64,000 nt of DNA. It comes from Chionis minor. Taxonomy: Eukaryota; Chordata; Aves; Charadriiformes; Chionididae. The stretch lies in assembly GCA_013398295.1 (NCBI GenBank), contig VZSF01008207.1:71024-135023 (forward strand), written 5' to 3'. Below are positions 9,646 to 21,671 of this stretch, one piece after another. The notes under the pieces are model-generated. The model worked only from the letters and a program-made list of their open reading frames with translations, did not search any database and had not been told where the DNA came from. Position 1 is the stretch's first letter, and each line of letters starts with the position of its first letter. A program made the position numbers and the translations under genes.

Positions 9646-12600
9646 ACAGAAACTTGGTATCTCTGGTGTTTCTAGCTGTCCCTTAAGTTTGATTGAAATC
9701 AGTTAGAAACTAACCAGTAGCTACTAATTACCAAATTAGCTATTTAATGCAAAGGCTGTTCACTGGAATCCCCAAACCCAAGTAGGATCCTAGATTAAAG
9801 TAATTTTCACACTCTCTTACTAGCCTAAATATTTAATTTTCTCCATCTTCCACTGTCCATGCATTACTTTATACATGACCCAGTGCAATACGCAAGGCTC
9901 CCAAAAGATTGACTCCCACAGGTGAGACAGGTAGAAGAACACGTAAACTGTTAAACCTACTGAGGCTTATTTAAATTATAGGAATCTTACAGCTCTGTAC
10001 TGTTATAACTTTGCCTATATCCAGCAGGCAAAATATGTGCCAGAATACACTGTTACATGAATGCACTCTTATGTTCTATTACAAAAATTCATAGCTTTTT
10101 TCATTTTATAGTGGGTTTCCCTACAGTAATGTTAGTACAGAAAGGACCAGTTAGTGTCAAGTTCTCTTTGAACTCTTTAGATACGTTAAAGTCCTGTATC
10201 AGTGAGAAAAAGCATTAAGGGATTACAATGTCCCAGACTTGTGGAAAACTATTGGAACCTTGGAGTGCTAGTTTCTTGTAACTCACTTCAACAAATAATA
10301 CAAAAAGAAGATTGTCCTATATTAGTTGTGACATTTTCAGCAAGGAATAATCTAGTGATACTATGAACGACACAGATTAGCAACTTATATATACTTTGGC
10401 TAGTTGGTTAGTCTTTGAGAGCAGTGCTCTAATTAACAACATAGCTTCAACAAAACTGCAATATACAGGAAGATTGTGAGTAAGGTAAAGTCATGTGAGC
10501 TATTTTTCAGCTGGATCAATGCTCTAATCTGGCTCACCGTAAATGAAAACTGCTGCTGGCCAAAGGGAAGCAACAGTAAAAGAGGCCAGTAGACAGAAGG
10601 GAAGACCAAACCACCTCTTTCTTACCGCCCATGTACTTATGCTTGATTTAAATTACTGTATTATGGCCTCAGAATAGTGCATGCTTTGCTTGTGGAACTG
10701 CTTTGAGAATCAGGCCTGCTGAACAGGCAGGGTAAAACTCTACCATTAAATGCTCATTTTTTTCACTCACTGCATTTTTCAGCTGGTAATTTTCTTGTCT
10801 CTATATTTTTATACCAGATATTTTATAATTAGTCCTTTGTATATGTTTATAGGCTTTTCCTCTTAAAAAAAGAAAGAGGGAATTTTAAAACACAGTACCA
10901 TACAGCCAAAGGTGTCAGGAAACATACCCAAATAAGAAAGGACTCCAAAAAATTGGTTTGCCAACAAAATGCCAGTAAAATTTGAAACCTGGGTTCAGAC
11001 ACACTGGTAATGTTCCAAAACTGAAAACTTAAAGAACTTCTTTATTCAGTAAATCAGCTTCTCTGTGAATATCATCAAGACCACAAAGTTACAGTAAAGG
11101 AGGGAGTTTCCAAGGGACATGTGAGGAGAGGCTAGGAGTTTAAGTTGTTTCAATTTTTAATTTGAAAAGCAAAAACCTGTACTGTTTTGAACAATTTATT
11201 TAAATTTTTTTCCTATAATAAGTAATCTTTTAAATTCATGACCTTTCTTTATTTGAAAAAGCTACCTGAAGCGTGCTGAAAAGTTAACATGGACAAATGG
11301 AAATGAAAGAGATTTCATTTAAAAAAAAAAAGAACTCCAGTGCCAAGATTTAAGAAACAGAGTAGTTACTGGAATGCAGTGAAACATATTTATCATAACA
11401 TGTTAAGAATAGAATCTTCAGAGTGGAATAAAAAGTTATAAACATATTGATCAAAACCAGATCTAACCACTCTTGTCCAAAGTAAAGCACAGTATGGATG
11501 CTAACAAAAAATTTAAAACACACAGACCAATGCAGTCTGTAGTAATGTCACTTTTAACAGTAATTTCATCACACTTCATTAGAGAAGAGTGTACAAGTTT
11601 GATCACCGTCAGAGAGGGAAACCTTAAAGTAACCTCATACGGTACAGCAAGAAACAACAGCGTTTCAGTAAGGTGGCAAATGTATTTTAAATCAGCATTG
11701 GATTCACTAACTTATAGTGTGTGCCATCACAAGCATTAGGATCTCAAAAGTAATCTGTTATGATTCTGAATTCATACAATAAAGTCACCTCTCAGATAAA
11801 ATAGCAGACTTAGAACTTTTTGCATACACAGCGATTTTAACTTGATATTCTGGCCAATTTCTAGTCTGGGTAATTACATTTCCTTACAAAAATTTCTCTG
11901 CAATTTACTAAGACAGCACTTCATTTCCTGTCTTAAATCATACAGGGTGTTAAATAGTTGCCACGTTCCACCAGAGAAGTGATGAAGTTATTCCCAAGTA
12001 GCCACTCAAACAGCTAGGGTTAATGTAGAACAAAAGACACGGGATGTATCGTGTAAATTAAAGTGAGCATGAAAAAGAATTCTATGTGAGCAGAAACTAG
12101 CTGCCCTCCCCAGGTCCTTCACAGAGATTTTCCTTGCAAACTGGGAAAAATTAAAGCATTTCAACAAAATATTTGATAAGTAACTGTAGAAGACCTAAAA
12201 AATTAGCGCCAACACTTATTTTCCTCAGATTCATAATTTTTTCTTTATCCTTTTACTGCTGAAAAAGTTTCATCAACACCAATCATACTTAAAATCACAG
12301 AAGCAATTTATTGTTAAAAGAATACTCTAAAAGCCTTTGAATTTTCCTCTATGTTTTGCTTTTGTTTCTTTTATTTTATGTCTGCAACATACGTTGTGCT
12401 CCAAATTTAGGCCCCAGTGGTTTATGATAATGGTAAGGTGGTTGTGACTACAACCCTAAGGATGTAGTAAATTTCTAGTCTTCCTAATCCAACACTAACT
12501 GAGAAATGATTTTTTTTTCCTCCTCTTTCTAAAAGTACACTCCATAGCTTTCCTACGCTAAAATAAGATGTAGCATATTTTTACATTGTTTGACATTTCT

Positions 12601-13201
12601 TGTGGCCTGTAGATTAGATTTTACCTTTGGAGGGCGTTTCAGTTAGTTTAACATTTTTTCTAGAAAATATTTTAAATGTGAAAAGCAATTAACTAAAATT
12701 TCACACAAATTTCTTTATTACCACAGTTTTCCTTGGCCAAAAGCATCTGAGTCTGAATTTTAAAATTTCCATGTGCCTCTCTCACCGTGTAATTTAAAAA
12801 TACACACAGAACTTCTAGGTTCTGAATGCTTGTTCATATTCTTATTTCTGTGATATGGGGTACACTGTACAATGTATGTTACAAGCATGAAGATGGTAAT
12901 TTGATGCTTTATTTGGCATTAAATCAAATCTTCATAATTTCACCCAGGTGTTACAACTATTATAAAACAACTATAGTTTCATAACTGGCAGGTAAAGCAC
13001 AGTTATTTTACTTGCATGTATTTTTTTCCATTAAGCACTGTGAAATATGAAATCTTTCAAAAAAGTATTACTAACATGCTTTTGCTGTGCAAAAGCTATC
13101 AAAAGCACTGTATTCCTTCTATGCCAGTAAGTCCAGAATTTAATTGCAAAACTCCCACAGACAAAAGTGTCAGTTTTTTTCTTTTTCTTTATTAAAAAAC
13201 C

Positions 13202-13220
13202 CTAGATGCGCAGCATCTAG
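13202..13220. repeat. Perfect 8-bp inverted repeat (ctagatgc/gcatctag), 3-base loop
   Basis: Arms at 13202-13209 and 13213-13220 are exact reverse complements around gca. Probably a chance hairpin. It is recorded because it is perfect and has a tight loop. Confidence 0.85.
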
Positions 13221-15214
13221 AAATTTCTTAAGTATAATGTAAGAGATTAATGCAAAAGGAAAAATTTAATGCAAACCTGGGGAAAAAACTTCTTTTTTTG
13301 TTTAAAGTGTTCAAGTGACAGCCATTTTTACATAAATTCATAGGAAATGGCAATTTAGCTCTAAAATTTTAGTTATCATTTGAAATACTTTGTTTAGCAA
13401 GTACAGTTTAGAAAATTATTTTTTAAAAGGCATTATTGGACCTGATCAGATGTTTTCCATATACACAATTTTTCAGAGAAAATACAGATTCTGAAAAGCC
13501 ACTATTCTCTGAGGAGAAAATAATTTGTCTGAAACAATGTCATTCTTATTTTTAAACATTTAACACTTTTTTGGAGTATCTTTAGCCTAGCCAAACATAT
13601 AAATCGCTTAAAATATAAGGAAATGCTAAATTTCTGAATGATTGAAGCTTTGAAATGTATCTATCCATGGTGCCACAACTGGGCTTTCATGTGCCCCAGT
13701 TTCCCCCTGAAGCCTCAGGAGCTACATCTGCCATCCAACTTGTGGTTCCTCTTTGTTAAGCCATGTGATGCTTCACAGGGGACGGACGCACTTTTGGCTG
13801 AGGAGCCTGGTCTACCAGCCACAGTAGCAACATGGGCTATCCTAACCAGAACCTTCACAAGGCATGAAAGTCCTGTGTGCACTTCTAATTCATTGTTGAG
13901 CTGACTTGAAATGAAGCATTGAGCTGGGTTATAAATCCTGAACATTACACTTCAACATCCCTAAATAGAATTTCCCTGCAATTTCTTGTTCCCTGTGTGA
14001 AGAAAGGACTGACGATACTTCAGCTTGTTTCTGATTTCAAGTTGTAGATCATGGTAGAGATAGCAATCCAGAAAAATTATTGCTTTTTTTTTTTGATGGT
14101 GAATAAAAAAAGGCAATAAACACAATAGCTGAACTCAGTTGGCTCTGCATTCATGCATCTAATAATTAAAACACAGAAATGCTCTCATCAAGTACCGAAG
14201 TCTTATACTAGCTGCTCCCTTCACAGTGCCAACAGAAACCACAAGATTTCTAAATTCAGTATTAAAGCATACAGCACTTTTCTCATGCAAGAGCCAACAT
14301 TCAGACACATAAATAAAGAACAGAAAAGTTCTATTTCCAAATATGTTGTGAAATATTTTTAAAATCCCAAGTATTAGACTGTGCCAACCTGAAGGCAGAC
14401 TCCAATAGTTAATTTCATGGGTGATTAAGAATGGATTTCAAAATAAGGAAGTCACATTATGCTGGCCACAGCATCCTCTGTAGACTCCAGAAACAGTCAT
14501 TATAATGTAGACTTTTTAACCACAGACTCAACACAAAATGTAGCTGATATTTAAATCCCAAAACAGTGGATTCTCTTTGTTAGGGAGGGTAGGAGAGAAC
14601 CCAAAGGTCCCCATGTAGCCTCATTACTTCAAATTCTTCAAATGCAAGAAAAGCAGTAACTTTCTAACACTGTAGAGTTCAATGGAATGTGTAGTTTAGG
14701 ACAATAAGATATGTACAAATACCTATTACCATGAGAGGTGGATGAATGGGTAAACACCTGATCTGGAGAGAGCTGACATCCAAGTGAGGAGGGCTGGACA
14801 ACCATCCTGATCACGTCTGCTGCTTAAGCTGCAATTGCTAGGGGACAAGGGACCATACAGGTCCCCAGGTAAATCTATACTTGTATCTTGGCATCTTCCC
14901 ATCTTGCCACTTTTCTGAGCAATGACCACTGACATTTGCACATAGTGGATGATAAAGTCTGAATACACCAAATATCGTCAAAGAAAAAATGCCTCTCATT
15001 CTCGCATTACCTTAGTAAACTCAGGAATTACTTGTAAATATTGACAAATGTGACATGTCAAATTCTAACTGCATATCACTATAAACAGTATTTCAATCTC
15101 CTTTTATGAAAACCAAAGAAAACTGCAGGATGGCTCATCCCCTACCATTCCTCCTTCTTCCCCATCCCTACTGCAGAGTTACCCTGTTGTAGCATCTCAG
15201 CAGTGAGGATCTGG

Positions 15215-15402
15215 TCACAAGTCCCAATGTCCATTACTAGCTCTCAGTCGGATGTGTTTGATGATACACCATTCCTGCATTTGTTTGTCAGATATGTAGT
15301 CAGTACTCCTACAGTAATACTTGAAATCTGTCATAAATAATTTCTGAACCTCCTGATAGACCTCTGGGTCCTCCTTCACCTAATTTTTTGTGCGTTCTTT
15401 AG
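15215..15402 (-). other. Candidate decayed exon or retrocopy fragment, unknown family
   Basis: On the minus strand a pyrimidine-rich stretch ends tttattttacag, an acceptor-like site just above 15402. It is followed by a frame reading KERTKN, a TAG stop (15380-15382), then VKEDPEVYQEVQKLFMTDF and, further on, YISDKQMQEW and IIKHIRLRAS before a TGA at 15215. The amino-acid mix (charged, few Ser/Cys/Leu) is unlike the random translations around it. I do not recognise the family. It could be a dead exon, part of a decayed mobile element, or chance. The in-frame stop argues against a functional exon. Confidence 0.2.
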
Positions 15403-16489
15403 CTGTAAAATAAAAGCAAAATAGAGGCATAGAAAAGAAGCTTTCTCATTCAGCTTTACTGACACATTTCTATAAAACAGGTGTTCAGTAGACTCTGACA
15501 CTTGAATTGAGTTGTACTAAAGCTTAGTCAGATGTGAAGCCTTAGAAGAGGTGTTCTGGGCTAGTAAGTGAATGAGCAGAACCATTGGGATCACATGCAA
15601 TAGACGCAAGCATCAAAGAGAAGGAGGAAGACTTAGAGGATTAGTTATATGATACTATGACTCTCCGCAATACTCCACACTAAGCAAATCGAAATTGTGA
15701 GACAGACATTTGGTATTTTCTTTTAAATGGAATAGTAAGGTTTTATCCAAGGTTAGGGTGTTCTGCAGCAAATAATTCCTTTGGCTCTGGACTGGGAAGA
15801 ATGTCTTAAATGGGAAGCATCAGCACTGACATATATATGGTACTACACAAAAATGCTCAGAAATAGAAATGAATAAAATGAATGCGTATGTGGAGGAAAA
15901 AAAAAGATCAATAGTTAGCACATTTGTGCAAAGTGAAAATTCACTCCACCAGCAGAAGGCAATCTCCCAGTACCCAGTTCTGTCATCATGAGCCACAGCT
16001 GCATGGAAGAAAGCTGAAACCCTACCCTAACAACAGGTCAACACTGACAGCTACAGTGTAAGTCCAAGATACAATTTTGCACACAGCCACCGAAGGCTGG
16101 AGGGAAACACAAGTGCTGTCTAAGTCTTTCTCCGTTTCTCTTCTATGTTTGGTAAAATTTTCTCCAGACTATTCATAAAAAACTTATGATGGAGAAATGA
16201 CAGCTTGCTTAGGCCAACTACCTTTCTTGAGTAATTTTAAAGGAAAAATTACTGCATCTGCATTTATGCACTAAAACATTGTCCCATACCCACTGAAAAT
16301 GGAGAAACGCTCATTCATTTTGTTCCATCAAGGGACCATTGACTAAAGGTTTCTTTACACTAGTCTTGTCTTCTTTTGACCAAAAAAACATAGTTCTTTT
16401 ATATCCCACTCTCCCTGTCTAAGGAGTCTTGTTTCCTAGAGCCTGAACTATTCCCTTTTCTCTGCTTTGTACTATGCCCAGCAAATACA

Positions 16490-16952
16490 CACCTTTTGAA
16501 GCCTGGTGCTGAAAACTGGACCAATAACTCCAGTTAAGCACTCCCAGTGTTGAGTATAACTGGAAGGATTACTCCTACATTTTATGTGTATCACATTCTT
16601 AAGCACTTTTGTGTGAATTCCAGTCTCAGTCCTCACCTCCTTTGTTACAAGACTTTTTTAAACATCTATTCAATTCCTGATTCAAACTGCCAGAACCTCT
16701 CGAAAACTGGTACCTAAGCACTCTTTCTTCATTTAATAATTGGCACCTAATTATTATTCTATGTCACACTTACTCATAAAAAGCTGAATCCTAATTATTT
16801 CAGGCCATTCTTTGATTCTTCAAGATTGTTTAGAGCTTGAAACCTATCTTCCTACAACCTTATAGCTTCTCCCTACAGACTTGAGTTTTTAATATGCATA
16901 CCCACAATTCTGTCATCCAAATTATTAATGAAAATGACTGAGCTGTGCTGAA
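16490..16952 (-). mobile_element. Ancient CR1-like LINE fragment (reverse transcriptase part), minus strand
   Basis: Read on the minus strand, the high-coordinate end has tcattttcattaataatttggatgacagaatt, split here as 'tttcattaataatttgg' and 'atgacagaattg'. This corresponds to the CR1 'FNIFINDLDD.I' stretch. About 430 bp further on it has 'taatccttccagttatactc', 'aacactgggagtgctt' and 'ggtccagttttcagcacc'. These correspond to the conserved CR1 'lysalvrphleycvqfw' region. Order and spacing agree with a CR1 ORF2. The copy is much more diverged than the plus-strand CR1 at 7850-9645 and has many stops, so it is an older insertion. Ends are approximate. Confidence 0.65.
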
Positions 16953-19000
16953 GCGTTGGCAGATATAAAGTCTCAACAGTCAGACCGAGTTAGTGAATCA
17001 GCAGAAGCACTAAAAAAACCACATGCAACACAAACAAATACGAACATTGCTCAAGTGAAATCAGAACAACACAAGGTATCTTCTCAAACATATCTGATAA
17101 TGAAAATATGATCTGTGATGCTGAAGCTCCAAGCAGGCAGATTGGTAACTGTAATCTTCAACAACCCTTTAGATGTCCCCCACTTCGCACAAAGCAGTTT
17201 AAACTCAATCATAACTATGAAAAGAACAACTAAAATACAGTAGAAATGGAAACAATTGAGTCAATCAAACGGGTCTTTGTGCTACAGTTAGAACATCAGC
17301 CTTAGCTGTAGCACCTTAAATTCCCTTATTCCAAGAAAAAGTTAAAAGCAATTGCATAACTAGTATATTGGCCCAGATAAAGTGATTTTTGGGAACTACT
17401 TTTCACCCATCTCTGAGTGCTAATGGTAAATATCCCACTCCTGGGCAAGACATTTGGATTTCTGGAAAAGTCAGAACTATTTCCCAAGCCCAAGAAGCTC
17501 TAATGCAACAAGCAACTCTATTCTGTAAACAATCATGGATTTTGGATAAAACGAGATCCAATAATCTACTGCAAAACTTGGAAGATCTTTGGTAATTCAC
17601 ACTCCACATCGGTCTTGTTTCTAAGAAGGGTGTTTAAACACTTGAGCTGCAATACTAAGGAGTTAAGCATCTAAAAGGACAAAGATCACTGAAGAAAATT
17701 TATCACCTTCCCCTTTCTCTGCTGTCGTGGTTTGGGCATCTACTACCGGGCACCCACTAACAGAATTTTAAGGAGAAACTCTTCCAGAATTAATAAAGTT
17801 GCAGTGTTTGTAACTGACTGTCTCGTCTACCTTTCACAATATATTTGTGTTGAATATAACTGGGAAAGAATAAGGTGAGGAAATACTTTTCCTTTCAGGT
17901 GTTTTTTAAAAATGGGTTTTTTTTCAACAAATACTCCATAAATAATTTTGACTTTTCAAAGTCAAAGACCTAAGACTAACAGAATAGAATACTATACTCC
18001 TATCCATCCAGAATAAACCTGTAAAATTCATCTTCCTATCACCCCTGTTTTCTTTTATGGGATAACTTCTCTATTGCAGCAACTATAAGCTGCTGGTGCT
18101 CATTTTTGAGACCCTTTTCACTAACATTCAACCTAACATCACATAGTCATCCTGTCCCTGTAGGTCTTTTTGTTGTTTGTATAAATTCACAACTCGTAAG
18201 TTCTGTGTCAGGAACCATCTTTTTTTGTGTTTTTATAACTTCTAGCATCTAAGCCTTCACTAGGGTGGCTCAAATTATTCAACAAGAGAAATTCAAATGG
18301 CGCTGGGATTTACATGCTGTAGGGTGACAATGGCAAGTGCAGGTAAAACACAAGGCTCAGACAGTGATGGCACATCTTTCATCTTTGCAGTCAACCCACC
18401 ATGGGCATATGATTCTTTCTCACATACAAGATTTCCGCTAGTATTAGCAGAACAGACAGAAAGAGCTGACTTTTGAAACCAATAAATGAAGTGACTATCA
18501 CCCAACATGTGGGTTCTTAAAATGAACATGTTCAGATTATAAACACACAGGTCTTCTGGAATTCTAGGGGCATTTCCCGTGTATCGAGACTAAACCATTT
18601 CAGGTATCGAGTTGCAGAAGTATTACATTAATTCCACGGCTATACATCAGAACATAAGCAGAGCTCAAAGTTTACTAACAGGCAAGATAAATACTAAGTG
18701 CTCAACTTGGGCAGAATACGTTAACACATAAGATACTCTTATGCAGCAAGAAATGGAACATTCATGCCAAAATCAAATGCAGACATGACCAAATAGACCT
18801 CCGTCAATACACAGACCAGAACCTAATTCTCCAGTGGGTTTTTTTGTTCTGCAGATCCTGAAAGCTGAGACATGCAGTGATGCAAGCCAAATACAACAGA
18901 AGGAGCACAACTCTCAAAACTGAAAGTACGAGGCACGCACTTACAGTGTGACACTACCTGGAAATTCTCAGTGGTTTAGCAACAACAAAAGATGAAAAGG

Positions 19001-19017
19001 TTTTTTTTTTTTTTTTT
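19001..19017. repeat. Poly(T) run, 17 bases
   Basis: Uninterrupted T17. It could be the poly(A) remnant of a minus-strand retroposed sequence, but no retrocopy was recognised beside it. Confidence 0.9.
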
Positions 19018-20214
19018 AAATAAACCAAAATCTGCATCTAATGCAGCAACAGAATGGTTGGATAATGTCAGGTTACATTTGCTTATTACCTGTTAGTGTA
19101 TTTTTAAATAAATTATGTATACGACTATCCATTTTTAGAAGTTACTATAAAATCTTTTTAATAGTAAAAGAATTATTCCCTCAAAGTTACATATTTCAAG
19201 TGATAAAACTTGCATTAGCTATTCCAGTATCAGATAAAGTAAGGTGGCTTCCAAAATCATTAAACGCATTGTCAAGTTGACCTGGTTTGAGTTCTCAATT
19301 TTAAATACTTTTTTTAAACCCTACTGTCCAAAAAAATTTCTTGGACATTAACATAAAATACATCTTCGGTTACTTATCGCACTCTAACCTTTCTCTGACA
19401 GGAACACTTATTTTTGTTATTGAAGAGTTCCTTTAAATAAATTTCCCTGCATTAATCAGCTTTTAGGATACCTTTATGAAGAAGAGATGACTGAATTTTA
19501 GAAAGGAGATCATAAAACATACTATGTGACAGCAGAAGAAAGGTTTATTTATCTGTCCATTAAGCAAAACTCACTATAACTTAAGAAGTTCTTTCCAGAT
19601 GGAACAGACACTGTGAGGAGTAAGTCCAAATAATGCTTGTAATATCCTATAGGTGAACATAAACACACAAAAATTAACTTATTCTAGCAAATGAAAAAAA
19701 AACACTTGCAGTCAAATGATTTTATTCCCATAGCTCCCCTTTTGTTGCCACTGCATATGCACACAATAAAATCCTACAGGCCTTTTCTAGTGAAAAGTTT
19801 TTAATAATCCAGTTAAACAGCATTTACTGTAAATTGAAGGACTTGAAAGAAGTAATAGGTAATTATAGATGTGCTTTCCCATATGAATGCAGAGTTATTC
19901 GCCTGGCTGACTAACATCTCTGGACTGTATTTTGATGGTTTTGGTTGTCTTGCAACTGAGTGAAACCATTATCTGCAAGGCAGTTTGCCATGAGGCCTCA
20001 TGAAATGCAGCTGTTTGCATGGCTGCCTCTTTCCCAGACAAAGTGGGATTAAGTTTCTGTTGCCACAAAAGTTCTGCAGTCCTGACGAGCATTCTTCTGC
20101 CCCAATGTTAGGGCTGTGTACTGGGCTATCATATGAGGATGGCATAGGCATGTCAGAGTTCAGTTTAGACATCACTTACAAAAGCAAAGAAAATAATATA
20201 TACAAAGAATAAAT

Positions 20215-20243
20215 AACAACAACAACAACAATCATCATCATCA
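20215..20243. repeat. (AAC)n-(ATC)n compound microsatellite
   Basis: About five AAC units (20215-20230) pass directly into about four ATC units (20231-20243). Confidence 0.95.
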
Positions 20244-21017
20244 CAGAAAAGAAACAAGAAGCTGAGTAGTATAAACTGTCAGTATCAGTTTGCACTTAGT
20301 AAGAAAAACTTCACGTCACTCAAAGTGGGGAGGAAATAACTGAAATTTTGACCCAAGTCCCCCTCTTCTAGTAGTTTTGAATATTCAAGATTGCATGCAA
20401 GGAACGGTTAAAACTTTGGTTTCAATCTACTATTATTAGACAAAATGAGTTTGATTTGTCTAGACAGTCACTACTTGCTATTCAATCCTACTTCGACAGT
20501 ATGAGATCCTCCCATAAACAATTTTCCATGTATGCCTTTGGAGGATCCAAAGCAAAATCATGATTTTTGTGGCTCTGTTTCCCCATGTTCGTATGCACTT
20601 AATCACTATTTATCTACAGTGTTCCTAAGAGATCTTGGAAAGCTAAATGATAACTAGTGGCAAAGCATTTCAAAAACCACAGATGGATGACACTATAAAA
20701 GCACAAAAAGCATACTAGTGCCATTTCTGAAAAATGATATAGTTAGTGACTTAGGTACATCAGGCACTACTGTTCTGCTACTCTGCGTTATTATTCTGCA
20801 TAATGATGTTATGAAGAGGTTTGCGTCTTCACCAAAGTCCCTCATTGGGAGCAACTTGAAGGGTGCGTTTTGTTTGGGTTCTGAACTTCTGACTTTGCAC
20901 AGGCAGCAAAGGCCTGGGCGTACTATTTCTAATCCTGCAGGTGACAAAAATCAGTAACTTGTATTTCTAAAAATCAGAGACAATAGTATGATGGTCTAAG
21001 ATTGAGCTGTAGCTATC

Positions 21018-21671
21018 ATGTTTATCACATACCCCATGGCTGAGGATAAAAGCACTTGGGCGTCAGCAAAACAGATCAAACAGGGGATGTGCAAACGACT
21101 GCAAAATTATTATAGGAAAATGGCTTTATGTAAAACTTCTTATTGTCCCACAACCACAGGCATGATGTTCCACATATATGACATTGTTGCACACATTCAA
21201 ATATGCTGTGTCTTTGCCTCAGAGTACAATGAATGTCTGACAGCAGTTCTAACCATAAACTCTATGCACTGTTGGAAACTTCTGTTGGAAAGTTTCCAAC
21301 AGAAAAACACTGTTGGAAGAGCTTCAGGGCACTCCCAAATTACCATGCCTAGTTCTAAGCCTCTGTATAGGATTCACCTGGACTTTCATTTTCCATCCAT
21401 CTACCAAATGTCAAGGCCAACTAACATTTCCCTAGTTGTGCAACAGATGCACAGTAAAACCACAGCATTTGTTATGTCTGATAATTCAAGGCAAAGGTAC
21501 AGAGGAAATTTTAGAAGGTTCTCAGACTCCTGGAGGTGGTGTCTATACAACATCCAGATCTCATACCCATGCAGTAGAGATCCAGCAAAACAGCTTAAGC
21601 TAAACTATACATTAAACAAAATACAAGCACAAAAGAAATTACTGACTTTAAACGCGTATGGTATTTGGTAG
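21018..21671 (+). other. Longest open reading frame of the window, 217 codons, unknown
   Basis: An ATG-started frame of 217 codons on the plus strand, antisense to HLCS. The product begins MFITYPMAEDKSTWASA and ends QKKLLTLNAYGIW. I recognise no domain, signal peptide, membrane segment or repeat. With base frequencies of roughly 0.3 A/T and 0.2 G/C, I estimate a frame this long is expected clearly less than once in 64 kb. It is therefore statistically odd, but composition (many Ser, Met, Cys, Gln) is that of translated intron. It contains a perfect 25-bp palindrome (21280-21304). It is likely non-coding or an old element fragment. No promoter or splice evidence was seen. Confidence 0.2.
21280..21304. 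repeat. Perfect 12-bp inverted repeat with 1-base loop, among three copies of the arm motif
   Basis: The arms ttctgttggaaa (21280-21291) and tttccaacagaa (21293-21304) are exact reverse complements separated by a single g. Two more copies of ctgttggaa flank it, at about 21269-21277 and 21310-21318, so the motif occurs three times direct and once inverted within 50 bp. Confidence 0.95.

Larger units (their letters stand above)
9646..16489 (-). other. HLCS: Long HLCS intron, second segment
   Basis: AT-rich intronic sequence with no supported gene. It holds a perfect 8-bp-arm hairpin at 13202-13220 and, at 15215-15402, an open minus-strand fragment listed separately. Open stretches at 11473-11739, 13638-13904 and 14726-14971 have no recognisable family and overlap frames on the other strand. 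Confidence 0.6.
16953..21017 (-). other. HLCS: Long HLCS intron, third segment
   Basis: AT-rich sequence with no supported gene. It contains a run of 17 T at 19001-19017 and a short AAC/ATC microsatellite at 20215-20243. Open stretches at 17389-17595, 19041-19280, 20000-20212 and 20693-20957 overlap open frames on the opposite strand or have no family resemblance. Confidence 0.55.

Noticed and set aside
13080..13115. Hairpin gcttttg...caaaagc as a microRNA precursor
   Set aside because: The stem is only about 7 bp, far too short.
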